This document shows, in pieces, positions 53,633-62,446 of a stretch of 64,000 nucleotides of DNA; within the stretch, counting starts at the first letter, position 1, and every line of letters begins with the position of its first letter. The DNA is from an uncultured Clostridia bacterium (GTDB lineage Bacteria; Bacillota; Clostridia; TANB77; CAG-508): positions 24,662-88,661 of the forward strand of contig CAKOTZ010000008.1 in NCBI GenBank assembly GCA_934120395.1, in the 5' to 3' direction. The notes below the pieces were generated by a model. It was given only the letters and a program-made list of their open reading frames with translations. It was not told where the DNA came from and made no database searches. Both the position numbers and the translations under genes were made by a program.

Positions 53633-55540
53633 ATGATAAAAGTAACATTGAAAGATGGCTCTAGTATGGAAGTTGAAAAAGGATCATCTATATTAGAAGT
53701 AGCAAAAAAAATTAGTGAAGGTTTAGCTAGAAATGCAACAGCAGGAATGGTAAATGGAGAAGTAAAAGACCTTAGATATGTATTAGAAGATGACTGCGAA
53801 TTAAACATATTAACATTTGATGCAATCGAAGGTAAAAAAGCATATTGGCATACAACATCTCATATATTAGCGCAAGCAGTTAAAAGGCTATATCCAGATG
53901 TTAAGTTAACAATAGGACCTGCAATTGAAAATGGTTTCTATTATGATTTTGATTCAGAACTTACATTTACACCAGAAATATTAGAAAAACTTGAAGAGGA
54001 AATGAAAAAAATTATAAAAGAAGATTTAGAAATTAAGAGATTTACTTTAAGTCGTGAAGAAGCAATAAAATTAATGAAAGAAAGAAAAGAAGATTATAAA
54101 GTAGAATTAATCGAAGAATTACCAGATGAAGAGGAAATTTCTTTCTATGAGCAAGGAGAGTTTGTAGACTTATGTGCAGGACCACACTTGCTTTCAACAG
54201 GAAAGGTTAAAGCAATAAAATTACAAAATGTTTCAGGAGCTTATTGGAGAGGCGACGAAAAAAATAAGATGCTTCAAAGAATTTATGGAATTGCATTTCC
54301 TAAAAAATCAGAATTAGATGAATATTTGACTATGCTTGAAGAAGCTAAAAAAAGAGACCATCGTAAATTAGGTAAAGAATTAGATTTATTCATGTTAGCT
54401 GAAGAAGGCCCAGGATTTCCATTTTTCTTACCAAAAGGAATGATACTAAGAAATATATTGGAAGATTTCTGGAGAAAAAAACACATGGAAAATGGTTATC
54501 AAGAAATAAAAACTCCAATAATGTTAAATGAAGATTTATGGCACCGTTCAGGACATTGGGATCACTATAAAGATAATATGTATACTACAAAAATTGACGA
54601 TGTTGATTTTGCGTTAAAGCCAATGAACTGTCCAGGAGGAATGTTAGTATATAAAAGAAAAATTCATTCATATCGTGATTTACCAGAAAGAGTTGGTGAA
54701 TTAGGTTTAGTACATAGACATGAATTATCAGGTACATTACACGGATTAATGAGAGTTAGATGCTTTACACAAGATGATGCACATATTTTCTGTTTACCAG
54801 AACAAGTTGAAGACGAAATTGTTCGTTTAATGAAACTGATTGATTCTATTTATAAAATGTTTGGTTTTACATATACAATGGAATTATCAACTAGACCAGA
54901 AGATTCTATGGGAAGTGATGAACAATGGGATGCTGCGATTAATGGCTTAAAGCATGCTCTTGAGGTTCAAGGCTTAGAGTATAGCATTAATGAGGGAGAT
55001 GGAGCATTCTATGGACCTAAAATTGATTTTCACTTAAAGGATTCTATTGGTCGAACATGGCAATGTGGTACTATTCAATTAGATTTCCAAATGCCAGAAA
55101 AGTTTGATTTAGTTTATATTGGAGCTGATGGAGAAAAGCATAGACCAGTAATGTTACACCGTGTTATTTTTGGAAGTATTGAAAGATTTATAGGAATATT
55201 AATTGAACATTATGCAGGAGCCTTCCCAACATGGCTTGCACCAGTACAAGTAAAAATAATGTCTATTGCAGAACCACATGTAGAATACGCTAAAAAGTTA
55301 GAAGAAGAGTTCAGAAAAAATGGTATTAGAGTTGAAATAGATGATAGACCAGAAAAAATTGGTTATAAAATACGTGAGGCACAACTTCAGAAGGTTCCAT
55401 ATATGGTTGTTGTTGGAGATAAGGAAATGGAAGCTGGAACTGTTGGTGTTCGTTCTAGAAAAGACGGAGATATTGGTCAAATGAAGATTGAAGACTTTAT
55501 AAATAAACTAAAAATTGAAATTGAAAACTATGTAAATTAG
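53633..55540 (+). CDS. thrS: threonyl-tRNA synthetase
   Basis: 635 residues: TGS domain (1-60), second additional/editing domain with HTTSHILAQAV, class II core with MNCPGGM and RHELSGTLHGLMRVR, and the C-terminal anticodon domain (from about 535). All in one frame without CGG. Controlled by the T-box upstream. Confidence 0.97.
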   Translation: MIKVTLKDGSSMEVEKGSSILEVAKKISEGLARNATAGMVNGEVKDLRYVLEDDCELNILTFDAIEGKKAYWHTTSHILAQAVKRLYPDVKLTIGPAIENGFYYDFDSELTFTPEILEKLEEEMKKIIKEDLEIKRFTLSREEAIKLMKERKEDYKVELIEELPDEEEISFYEQGEFVDLCAGPHLLSTGKVKAIKLQNVSGAYWRGDEKNKMLQRIYGIAFPKKSELDEYLTMLEEAKKRDHRKLGKELDLFMLAEEGPGFPFFLPKGMILRNILEDFWRKKHMENGYQEIKTPIMLNEDLWHRSGHWDHYKDNMYTTKIDDVDFALKPMNCPGGMLVYKRKIHSYRDLPERVGELGLVHRHELSGTLHGLMRVRCFTQDDAHIFCLPEQVEDEIVRLMKLIDSIYKMFGFTYTMELSTRPEDSMGSDEQWDAAINGLKHALEVQGLEYSINEGDGAFYGPKIDFHLKDSIGRTWQCGTIQLDFQMPEKFDLVYIGADGEKHRPVMLHRVIFGSIERFIGILIEHYAGAFPTWLAPVQVKIMSIAEPHVEYAKKLEEEFRKNGIRVEIDDRPEKIGYKIREAQLQKVPYMVVVGDKEMEAGTVGVRSRKDGDIGQMKIEDFINKLKIEIENYVN

Positions 55541-55575
55541 TCTTTCATAAAGATAAAAAAATGTCACTTTCATAT

Positions 55576-55604
55576 TTGACAAATGTCGGAATATATGATA
55601 GAAT
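55576..55604 (+). promoter_or_regulatory. promoter of rplU-rpmA
   Basis: TTGACA, 17-base spacer, TAGAAT. Confidence 0.8.
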
Positions 55605-55607
55605 AGC

Positions 55608-55700
55608 AAACTGTAAGCCGCATAATTAAGGTAACAAAATGTTAATGAAATAAATAACTGCCTAAGAGTGTAAGGTTAGCGAGTATACGAAAAGGGAGGT
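55608..55700 (+). promoter_or_regulatory. rplU 5' leader, probable L21 autoregulatory element
   Basis: About 100 untranslated bases between promoter and rplU (GTAAGCCGCATAATTAAGG, CTGCCTAAGAGTGTAAGG). The position matches the Firmicute L21 leader. The structure was not computed. Confidence 0.45.
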
Positions 55701-55709
55701 GTACATAGT

Positions 55710-56087
55710 ATGTACGCAATTATTGAAGCTTGTGGAAAGCAATACAAAGTAGCACAAGGAGATGTTGTATTTTTTGAAAAATTAGATACTGAAGAAGGTA
55801 AAAAGGTTACTTTTGATAAAGTAATTCTTGTATCTGATGAAGGAAAAGTACAAGTAGGTAGTCCTTATGTAAAAGGTGTTAAAGTTGAAGGAAAGGTAGT
55901 TTCTCATGGTAAAGACAAAAAAATTATAGTTTATAAAATGAAACCTAAGAAGAACTATAGAAGAAAACAAGGACATAGACAACCATATACAAAGGTAGAA
56001 ATTACTAACATAAAAACTGCTGCAACAAGATCAACAGCATCTAAAACTGCAAAAACAGCAGAGAAAAAAGAAAAAGTAGAAGCTTAG
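55710..56087 (+). CDS. rplU: 50S ribosomal protein L21
   Basis: 125 residues; MYAIIEACGKQYKVAQGDVV start and KKNYRRKQGHRQPYT core, with a lysine/threonine/alanine-rich tail of about 20 residues beyond the usual end. It is followed directly by rpmA. Confidence 0.96.
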   Translation: MYAIIEACGKQYKVAQGDVVFFEKLDTEEGKKVTFDKVILVSDEGKVQVGSPYVKGVKVEGKVVSHGKDKKIIVYKMKPKKNYRRKQGHRQPYTKVEITNIKTAATRSTASKTAKTAEKKEKVEA

Positions 56088-56136
56088 GTAAAAGCTTGTT
56101 GTAAATAAACTTAATATGCGAAGGGAGTGAAGGAAA

Positions 56137-56397
56137 ATGGCACATAAAAAAGGGCAAGGTAGTGTTAAGAACGGTAGAGATAGTGAGTCTAAACGTCTTG
56201 GTTTAAAAAGAGCTGATGGACAATTTGTTTTAGCTGGAAATATTCTAGTAAGACAAAGAGGAACAAAAATGTATCCAGGTAAAAATGTTGGAATTGGAAG
56301 CGACGATACATTATATTCTTTAGTTGATGGAACTGTAAAGTTTGAAAGAAAAGGTAGAGATAAAAAACAAGTTAGTGTATATCCAGTTGAAGCGTAA
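56137..56397 (+). CDS. rpmA: 50S ribosomal protein L27 without N-terminal extension
   Basis: 86 residues, beginning MAHKKGQGSVKNGRDS. Most Firmicutes make L27 with a short N-terminal extension that protease Prp (YsxB), encoded between rplU and rpmA, removes. Here an in-frame TGA lies two codons upstream, so no extension is possible, and no prp gene lies in the 49-base gap. The two absences agree with each other. Confidence 0.96.
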   Translation: MAHKKGQGSVKNGRDSESKRLGLKRADGQFVLAGNILVRQRGTKMYPGKNVGIGSDDTLYSLVDGTVKFERKGRDKKQVSVYPVEA

Positions 56398-56403
56398 AAA
56401 AAG

Positions 56404-56440
56404 GCTATGCTAAAATATTTATTTTGGCATGGCTTTTTTT
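56404..56440 (+). terminator. terminator of rplU-rpmA
   Basis: Stem GCTATGCTAAAAT/ATTTTGGCATGGC (with G-T pairs) and a T run. It lies upstream of the chosen glmM start and argues against starting glmM at 56407. Confidence 0.85.
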
Positions 56441-56460
56441 GCATATTGGGAGGTTTTAAA

Positions 56461-57816
56461 GTGAGAAAATATTTTGGTACAGATGGAATAAGAAGAATTG
56501 CAAATACAGAACTAACTCCAGAATTGGTTTTTAGAGTTGCGAAGGCAGGAGCTTGTGTGTTGGCAAAACATAGTAATCATACACCTACAATTTTAATTGG
56601 TAGGGACACAAGAATTTCTGGAACACTTATAGAAAGCGCTATGACAGCAGGCTTTTTAAGTTATGGTGCAAATGTAAAATCGTTGGGAGTAATGCCAACA
56701 CCAGCAGTTGCATATTTAACAAGAAAATTGGGCGCGGATGCTAGCGTTGTTATTTCTGCATCACATAATACTTATGAGTTTAATGGTGTAAAGTATTTTA
56801 GTAATAAGGGAATGAAAATATCTGATGATATGGAAGCAGAAATTGAAGAAATAATGGATTCAGATAAAATAAGTGAATTAACAGCTGTTAATGATAAAAT
56901 TGGTGTTGCTGAAATTGCAACAGATTTGGAAGATAAGTATATACATTTTTTTGTTGAATTATTTGGAGACTATTTTAAAAATAAGAATTTTACTGTTGGC
57001 ATTGATACAGCAAATGGTGCTACATATAAAATTGCAGAAAGGGTATTTACAAAGCTAGGAATTAAATATAAAATAATAAATAATACTCCAAATGGAATAA
57101 ATATTAATCAGAATTGTGGTTCTACACATCTAGATGGTTTAAAAAAATTTGTATTAGATAATAAGCTAAATTTAGGAATTGCTTATGATGGAGATGGAGA
57201 TAGGTGTTTAGCAATTGATGAAAAGGGTAATATTATAGATGGAGATATGTTGCTTGCTATAATTGCTAAAAAGCTAAAAAAAGATGGAAAACTGAAAAAA
57301 GATACAATTGTTGCAACTGTTATGAGTAATCTTGGACTAAACAAATATGCTGAGAATAATAACATACAACTAAAACAAACAAAAGTGGGCGATCGCTATG
57401 TTTTAGAAGAATTACTTAAAAATGGTGAAAACTTCGGAGGAGAGCAGTCAGGTCATATTATTTTATTGGACTATAATCCTACTGGAGATGGAATATTAAC
57501 ATCCTTAATGCTAATTCAGGCTATTCAAGAAGAAGGATTGCCAGCATCGGAAGTTAGCAGTATTATGACAGCATATCCTCAAATTTTAATTAATGCTAAA
57601 GTTAATGCAAACAAAAAACACGACTATGAGAAAAATGACGAAATAAGAAAAGCAATTACAAAATTGGAGCAGGAATTTTCAGGAAATGGAAGAGTTCTAA
57701 TAAGACCTTCTGGAACTGAACCGCTTGTTAGAGTTATGATTGAAGGTAAGGACAAGGAGTATATTACAAAAAAAGCACAGGAATTAGCAGAATTAATTGA
57801 AAGATATCTGCAATAA
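56461..57816 (+). CDS. glmM: phosphoglucosamine mutase
   Basis: GTG at 56461 after GGGAGG. 451 residues, standard length. KYFGTDGIRR start, active-site serine in VVISASHNTYEFNG, metal loop YDGDGDRCLAID, sugar loop GGEQSGHI and phosphate loop RPSGTEPLVRVM. Converts glucosamine-6-P to glucosamine-1-P for peptidoglycan. Confidence 0.96.
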   Translation: MRKYFGTDGIRRIANTELTPELVFRVAKAGACVLAKHSNHTPTILIGRDTRISGTLIESAMTAGFLSYGANVKSLGVMPTPAVAYLTRKLGADASVVISASHNTYEFNGVKYFSNKGMKISDDMEAEIEEIMDSDKISELTAVNDKIGVAEIATDLEDKYIHFFVELFGDYFKNKNFTVGIDTANGATYKIAERVFTKLGIKYKIINNTPNGININQNCGSTHLDGLKKFVLDNKLNLGIAYDGDGDRCLAIDEKGNIIDGDMLLAIIAKKLKKDGKLKKDTIVATVMSNLGLNKYAENNNIQLKQTKVGDRYVLEELLKNGENFGGEQSGHIILLDYNPTGDGILTSLMLIQAIQEEGLPASEVSSIMTAYPQILINAKVNANKKHDYEKNDEIRKAITKLEQEFSGNGRVLIRPSGTEPLVRVMIEGKDKEYITKKAQELAELIERYLQ

Positions 57817-57857
57817 TTTTCTAGCTATAAAAAATAAATAAAAAGGGGGTATATTTA

Positions 57858-58196
57858 ATGTTCGTCTTTAATACAGCAGATCCATTTAACTGTATAATGT
57901 TACTTGCGGCTACTATACTATTAATTTTTCTAGGAAAAGAAACTAAGCAAAGTTTAATACCACAGGTTGTATTATTAGTATATTTATTATTAATTGTAAT
58001 ACATGCCATTCAACTTGCAACTGTAGAGCCACAATACTTAGATACCATTAAGATGATAAGTCAGTCATTAGCAGTTGATTTTGGTTTGATTTTAATATCA
58101 TTCTTTGCTTACTTATGGGTAGATGACATAGAAGCTAAAGTTAAGAAAAAGAAAAGTATTGATGACAGTTTAGATTGGTTTTGGAAAAAAGTATAA
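57858..58196 (+). CDS. small membrane protein (112 residues)
   Basis: Three hydrophobic segments (about 10-30, 36-55 and 70-90) and a basic tail EAKVKKKKSIDDSLDWFWKKV. AAAAAGGGGG ribosome site. It resembles small subunits of membrane complexes in shape only; no family recognised. Confidence 0.6.
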   Translation: MFVFNTADPFNCIMLLAATILLIFLGKETKQSLIPQVVLLVYLLLIVIHAIQLATVEPQYLDTIKMISQSLAVDFGLILISFFAYLWVDDIEAKVKKKKSIDDSLDWFWKKV

Positions 58197-58257
58197 AAGA
58201 GACCTCGTTAAATATGCATATTTAATACAGCAGATAAAAATATAATGAGGTAATTTA

Positions 58258-58298
58258 CAAAATTCGTTTTGAAAAAATATTCAAAGCGAATTTTATTT
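58258..58298 (+). terminator. terminator before the ClpX-like gene
   Basis: Stem AAAATTCGTTTTGAA/TTCAAAGCGAATTTT with a T-rich tail. A further pairing ACCTC/GAGGT lies at 58202-58251. Confidence 0.75.
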
Positions 58299-58309
58299 TA
58301 TGTAAAGTA

Positions 58310-58338
58310 TTGAAATATACTTTAATATGTTATATAAT
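58310..58338 (+). promoter_or_regulatory. promoter of the ClpX-like gene
   Basis: TTGAAA, 17-base spacer, TATAAT. Confidence 0.8.
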
Positions 58339-58391
58339 ACCAATGTATAAGATTATTAGCTAACCGTGCCAAAAATTTGGAGGTGTCTAAA

Positions 58392-59519
58392 ATGAAAGTC
58401 AAATATAAGAAAAATCGGAGGAGCTATTCTAAGAAACAAAATGTAAATAATACTAATGTTTCAAAGCAAAATGGCGAAGCTAAGAATTTAGCTAAACCCG
58501 AATCACACGCTGTTAAGAATAATGAAGACGAATTGATAGTGAATATACATATACCTATTAGAAAAGATATAGAAGCATATCTTAAACGTCGAATAATTGG
58601 ACAAGATGAGTATATTAGAAGGTTAACAGTTGCATTGTATAGGCGTTTTATGTATGGAATACCAACTCGTGTTCTAATTGTTGGAAGTAGTGGATGTGGT
58701 AAAACAGAAACAATTTCACAGTTAGCTGAAGCGCTTGGACTTCCATATACTATCGAAGATGCAACTGCATATACTGAGGAGGGATATGTTGGAAATAGTG
58801 TTGAAGATATGGTGTATAATTTGCTGGAAAAGGCAGAAGCTGAGAATACGTATAAGGGCATTGCACTTGGGATTATTGCAATAGATGAAATTGATAAAAA
58901 GGCGTCTGTTGCCGAGAGTGGCTCTTTGGATGTATCAGGTAGAGCAGTACAGCAGGGCTTATTGAAAATGATGGATGGAAAGCAAATTGCAATTTCGTTC
59001 GGTAAAGATATGGCATATTTTGATACTAAGAATCTAATCTTCATTTGTATGGGGGCTTTTGAAGGCCTGGACAAGATTAGAGCTGATAGGTTAGGCAAGA
59101 AAAGAATTGGATTTAAGGCTAATGAGAAAAGTGAACAGATTCTGGAGTATACCGAGGAAGATTTTGTTAAATACGGTATGACAAAGGAATTTATTGGCCG
59201 TTTTGATTGTATTATTGAGGTGAATAAGTTAGAACAGAATGATTTAGAGAACATTATAAGGAAATCAGAAATTTCAGCCTTTAATAGCTACAAGGCAATT
59301 TGCAAGAAAGAAAATATAGAATTAGTTTACTCAGATAGGTTTATTCATAATTTGGCTAAAAAAGCAAGCTCATTGAAAATTGGCGCACGCGGGATTAAAA
59401 ACGTTTCTAATTATGTATTTGAACGCATTTTGGAAGAGATTATGGAAAAGCATAGTTTTACCAAATGCACACTAGATGATGATATTGTAAATGATAATAC
59501 CAAGTACGTTATTGAATGA
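58392..59519 (+). CDS. ClpX-like AAA+ ATPase lacking the zinc-binding domain
   Basis: ATG at 58392 after GGAGGTG. 375 residues. In place of the N-terminal zinc domain there is a basic, Asn/Lys-rich region of about 55 residues. The AAA core keeps Walker A GSSGCGKTE, pore loop EEGYVGNS, Walker B IIAIDEIDK, the IGF loop (KKRIGFKAN) that docks ClpX on ClpP, and sensor 2 GARGIKN. So ClpP partnership is plausible with different substrate choice. Codon 9 is an in-frame CGG (58416-58418) that does not shift. Confidence 0.8.
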   Translation: MKVKYKKNRRSYSKKQNVNNTNVSKQNGEAKNLAKPESHAVKNNEDELIVNIHIPIRKDIEAYLKRRIIGQDEYIRRLTVALYRRFMYGIPTRVLIVGSSGCGKTETISQLAEALGLPYTIEDATAYTEEGYVGNSVEDMVYNLLEKAEAENTYKGIALGIIAIDEIDKKASVAESGSLDVSGRAVQQGLLKMMDGKQIAISFGKDMAYFDTKNLIFICMGAFEGLDKIRADRLGKKRIGFKANEKSEQILEYTEEDFVKYGMTKEFIGRFDCIIEVNKLEQNDLENIIRKSEISAFNSYKAICKKENIELVYSDRFIHNLAKKASSLKIGARGIKNVSNYVFERILEEIMEKHSFTKCTLDDDIVNDNTKYVIE

Positions 59520-59526
59520 GAAAAGG

Positions 59527-59556
59527 AAAAACTTCACAATTTTTTGTGAAGTTTTT
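59527..59556. terminator. bidirectional terminator between ClpX-like and Lon-like genes
   Basis: Stem AAAAACTTCACAA/TTGTGAAGTTTTT with T runs. Confidence 0.85.
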
Positions 59557-59570
59557 CTGCTATAATATTA

Positions 59571-61961
59571 TTAATTTTCAAAATTTTGATTATTTATGGC
59601 ATATTTTTTTAATTTTTCATAAGCTAAGTAATTGATTGTTCCTGCTGGAAATTTTCCGTCTTTATTACGTTTACCTGCAGGTACACCTGTCAATATTTCA
59701 ATACCTTCATCTAAGCTACTAACTGCATAGATATGAAAATTTCCGGCTTTTACAGATTCGATAATTTCATCTGAAAGATGTAAATTTCTAATATTTTGTA
59801 CTGGAATAATTACACCTTGTTTAGTATTAAATCCACGCATTTTACAAATTTGATAAAAACCTTCTATCTTTTCATTAACTCCACCAATTGGCTGGATTTC
59901 GCCTTTTTGATTAACAGAGCCAGTAACAGCAATTGATTGGTTAATTGGTATTTCAGATAAACTAGAAAGTAGGGCATATGCTTCTGTACTAGAAGCGCTA
60001 TCACCATCAACTCCACTATATAGCTGTTCGAAACATAAACTAGCTGTAAGTGATAAAGGAAAGTCTTGAGCAAATGTTTGTCCAAGATAGCCTGATAATA
60101 TTAATACACCTTTAGAATGAGAAGAACCAGAAAGTTCTACTTCACGTTCTATATTTGTAATACCACTTTTTCCCATATAAGTGTTGGCTGTAATTTTAGA
60201 AGGCTTACCAAATGAATATTCTCCAATTGTCATAATTGTAAGACCGTTAATTTGTCCAACTTCAAATCCTTCTGTGCTAATAAGTAAGGTGTTTTCTTTT
60301 ATCATTTCTATATAACGAGAGTCATATTTTTTTATTCTTTCAACTCTTTGATCAAGAGCTTTTTGTACATAATCCTTTGTAATTAATTTTTTCTTATCCA
60401 TTTTTGCCCATGTTGATGCTTCAGCAACAATTTGACTTATTTCATTAAACTTAGTAGATATTTTGTCGCGGTCATCTGCCAGTCGTGATGCAAATTCGAC
60501 AATTTTTGCCATAGCTTCTTTATCCAAATCTAAAATTTCTGTATTTTTACAATAGTTACCAACAAATTGAGCAAGTTTTTGAATGTTATCATCTGTTTTA
60601 GGAGCATCTTCTTCGAATTCTACTTTTACTTTAAATAATTTAGCAAAGTCTTCATCTAAAGAGAGTAAGGTGTAATAGGTATTTGCATCTCCAACTAAAA
60701 TAACTTTTACGTTTAGTGGTATAGATTCTGGTTTTAGTGAAATTAGAACCATAGAAGAGCGTTGGTCTACAGCATTTTCAATATTAACCTGTTTAACACT
60801 AAGAGCCTTTTTTAGGGAATCATAGCATGCAGGATTTGCAATTAAATCTTTTGCCTGAAATATAATATATCCACCGTTAGCTTTATGCAAAAGACCAGGT
60901 TTAAGCATAGTATAGTCTGTTTTTAAAGCTCCGTATTGATTTTCATATTCTAATTTACCAAAAATGTTATGATATGAGTAATTAGAATCCATAATTACAG
61001 GAGCACCTTCTAAATTGCTATTATCTATAAACAAATTAACTCTGTAATTATTCCATGGTTGCTTTTGTTCATTTCGCTGAGGATGAACTTGCTTATTGTC
61101 AGTAGGTTCATCGGCTACGAAACAAGAGATATTTTTTAAAATATCTTTTTTAATATTTTCTAAAAATTTATTAATTTTTTTATTTCTTTTATAGTTAGAT
61201 TTAATATTATTAATATGAAGATTTATTGTTAAAAGAGCAACATTTGACTGCCATTCTTCAATTTTTTGTTCGGCTGCCTTTTCTATAGATTTTATTTCGT
61301 TAATAGCTTCAAAAATTTGTTGTTGAACAATGTTTGATTTATCCTCAAACTCTTTTTTAATTGATTCATCTAGTTGGTCAAATTCTTCTTCAGCAAGAGC
61401 CTTGCCGTTAATAACAGGCATCATATATATGCCATTTTGTGCTGCTTTTACTTGAAAACCATGCTGACCAGCCTTCGTATTTAGCTTTTCTAAAAGTATT
61501 GTTCTTTTTTCGTCAAATTCATGTCTTATTAATTTTTTTTCTTTTTCAAAATCGTCATTAGCGAAAGTATTTTTAATGTCTGATTTTATATCCTTTATGA
61601 AGGTATCCATTGCTTTTTTGAATATTTTACCTTGACCTGCTGGTAAAGAAAGAGCAATTGGTTCGTTAGGGTCGTCAAAATTATAGATGTAGCACCAGTC
61701 AACTGGGACTTTTTTCTTCTTTGATATGGACTCTAAATAGTTTTTTGTGTACATTGTTTTGCCAACTCCTGTTGGACCTTCAACAAAAATGTTATATCCT
61801 TTAACTTCAACTTGTACACCAAATTCAAGTGCTTTTATTCCTCTGTCCTGACCATATATGGTATTGTATTCTTTAATATCTGCTGTAGTATCAAATTTAA
61901 AGATATTTGGATTGCAGATATCTTTTAAATCCTTATACTCTAATTCCTTTGAATTTTTCAT
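59571..61961 (-). CDS. Lon-family ATP-dependent protease (AAA_32/LonB-like)
   Basis: 796 residues. P-loop GPTGVGKT near residue 60, a long inserted coiled coil, Walker B region KANGGYIIFQAKD, and a C-terminal Lon protease domain with the serine in VDGDSASSTEAYALLSS and the lysine in IGGVNEKIEGF. It lacks the classical LAN domain of Lon. TAAGGAGG ribosome site. No CGG. It degrades proteins in the cytoplasm. Confidence 0.9.
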   Translation of the reverse strand: MKNSKELEYKDLKDICNPNIFKFDTTADIKEYNTIYGQDRGIKALEFGVQVEVKGYNIFVEGPTGVGKTMYTKNYLESISKKKKVPVDWCYIYNFDDPNEPIALSLPAGQGKIFKKAMDTFIKDIKSDIKNTFANDDFEKEKKLIRHEFDEKRTILLEKLNTKAGQHGFQVKAAQNGIYMMPVINGKALAEEEFDQLDESIKKEFEDKSNIVQQQIFEAINEIKSIEKAAEQKIEEWQSNVALLTINLHINNIKSNYKRNKKINKFLENIKKDILKNISCFVADEPTDNKQVHPQRNEQKQPWNNYRVNLFIDNSNLEGAPVIMDSNYSYHNIFGKLEYENQYGALKTDYTMLKPGLLHKANGGYIIFQAKDLIANPACYDSLKKALSVKQVNIENAVDQRSSMVLISLKPESIPLNVKVILVGDANTYYTLLSLDEDFAKLFKVKVEFEEDAPKTDDNIQKLAQFVGNYCKNTEILDLDKEAMAKIVEFASRLADDRDKISTKFNEISQIVAEASTWAKMDKKKLITKDYVQKALDQRVERIKKYDSRYIEMIKENTLLISTEGFEVGQINGLTIMTIGEYSFGKPSKITANTYMGKSGITNIEREVELSGSSHSKGVLILSGYLGQTFAQDFPLSLTASLCFEQLYSGVDGDSASSTEAYALLSSLSEIPINQSIAVTGSVNQKGEIQPIGGVNEKIEGFYQICKMRGFNTKQGVIIPVQNIRNLHLSDEIIESVKAGNFHIYAVSSLDEGIEILTGVPAGKRNKDGKFPAGTINYLAYEKLKKYAINNQNFEN

Positions 61962-61987
61962 TTGTTTTCCTCCTTAAAATTTTTTAT

Positions 61988-62446
61988 CTATGTATTATTT
62001 TCAAAAAATAAAGTCATTATAATGGCATTTTCGTTTATACCATAATAATTTTTTCGTATGCCAAGAGTTGTAAATCCATATTTTTGATATAACTTTTGTG
62101 CATTAACATTTGATTCTTTTACTTCTAGTGTAAGTGATCCAGTTTCATTTAGTAATTGCTTACTTTTAGTAATAAGATGCTCTATTAGTTGACTTCCTAT
62201 ACCTGAATGTCTAAAATCTTTTTTTACTACAATATCTGTAATGTGAACGTCATCTACTGCCTTCCAAATTCCAGCAAATCCAACAATCTGATCTGAAATT
62301 TTAGCTACAAAATAATAAGAATTAGGATTTGCAAGTTCAGATTTTAGGATTGAAACACTCCAAAAATTATCAAAGTCGCTTGATAAGGTAGGGGAAATTT
62401 CTTCTAAATCTGCTTGAGTCATTGGAAATATATTAATTTTTTTCAT
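61988..62446 (-). CDS. rimI: ribosomal-protein-alanine N-acetyltransferase RimI
   Basis: ATG at 62446, giving MKKINIFPMTQADLEEI and 152 residues, the usual length; it overlaps the end of shifted tsaB by 14 bases. GNAT fold with HSGIGSQLIEHLI acetyl-CoA loop and VNAQKLYQKYGF. Third gene of tsaE-tsaB-rimI, a common arrangement. The start is clear only once tsaB is read through its CGG. Confidence 0.88.
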   Translation of the reverse strand: MKKINIFPMTQADLEEISPTLSSDFDNFWSVSILKSELANPNSYYFVAKISDQIVGFAGIWKAVDDVHITDIVVKKDFRHSGIGSQLIEHLITKSKQLLNETGSLTLEVKESNVNAQKLYQKYGFTTLGIRKNYYGINENAIIMTLFFENNT

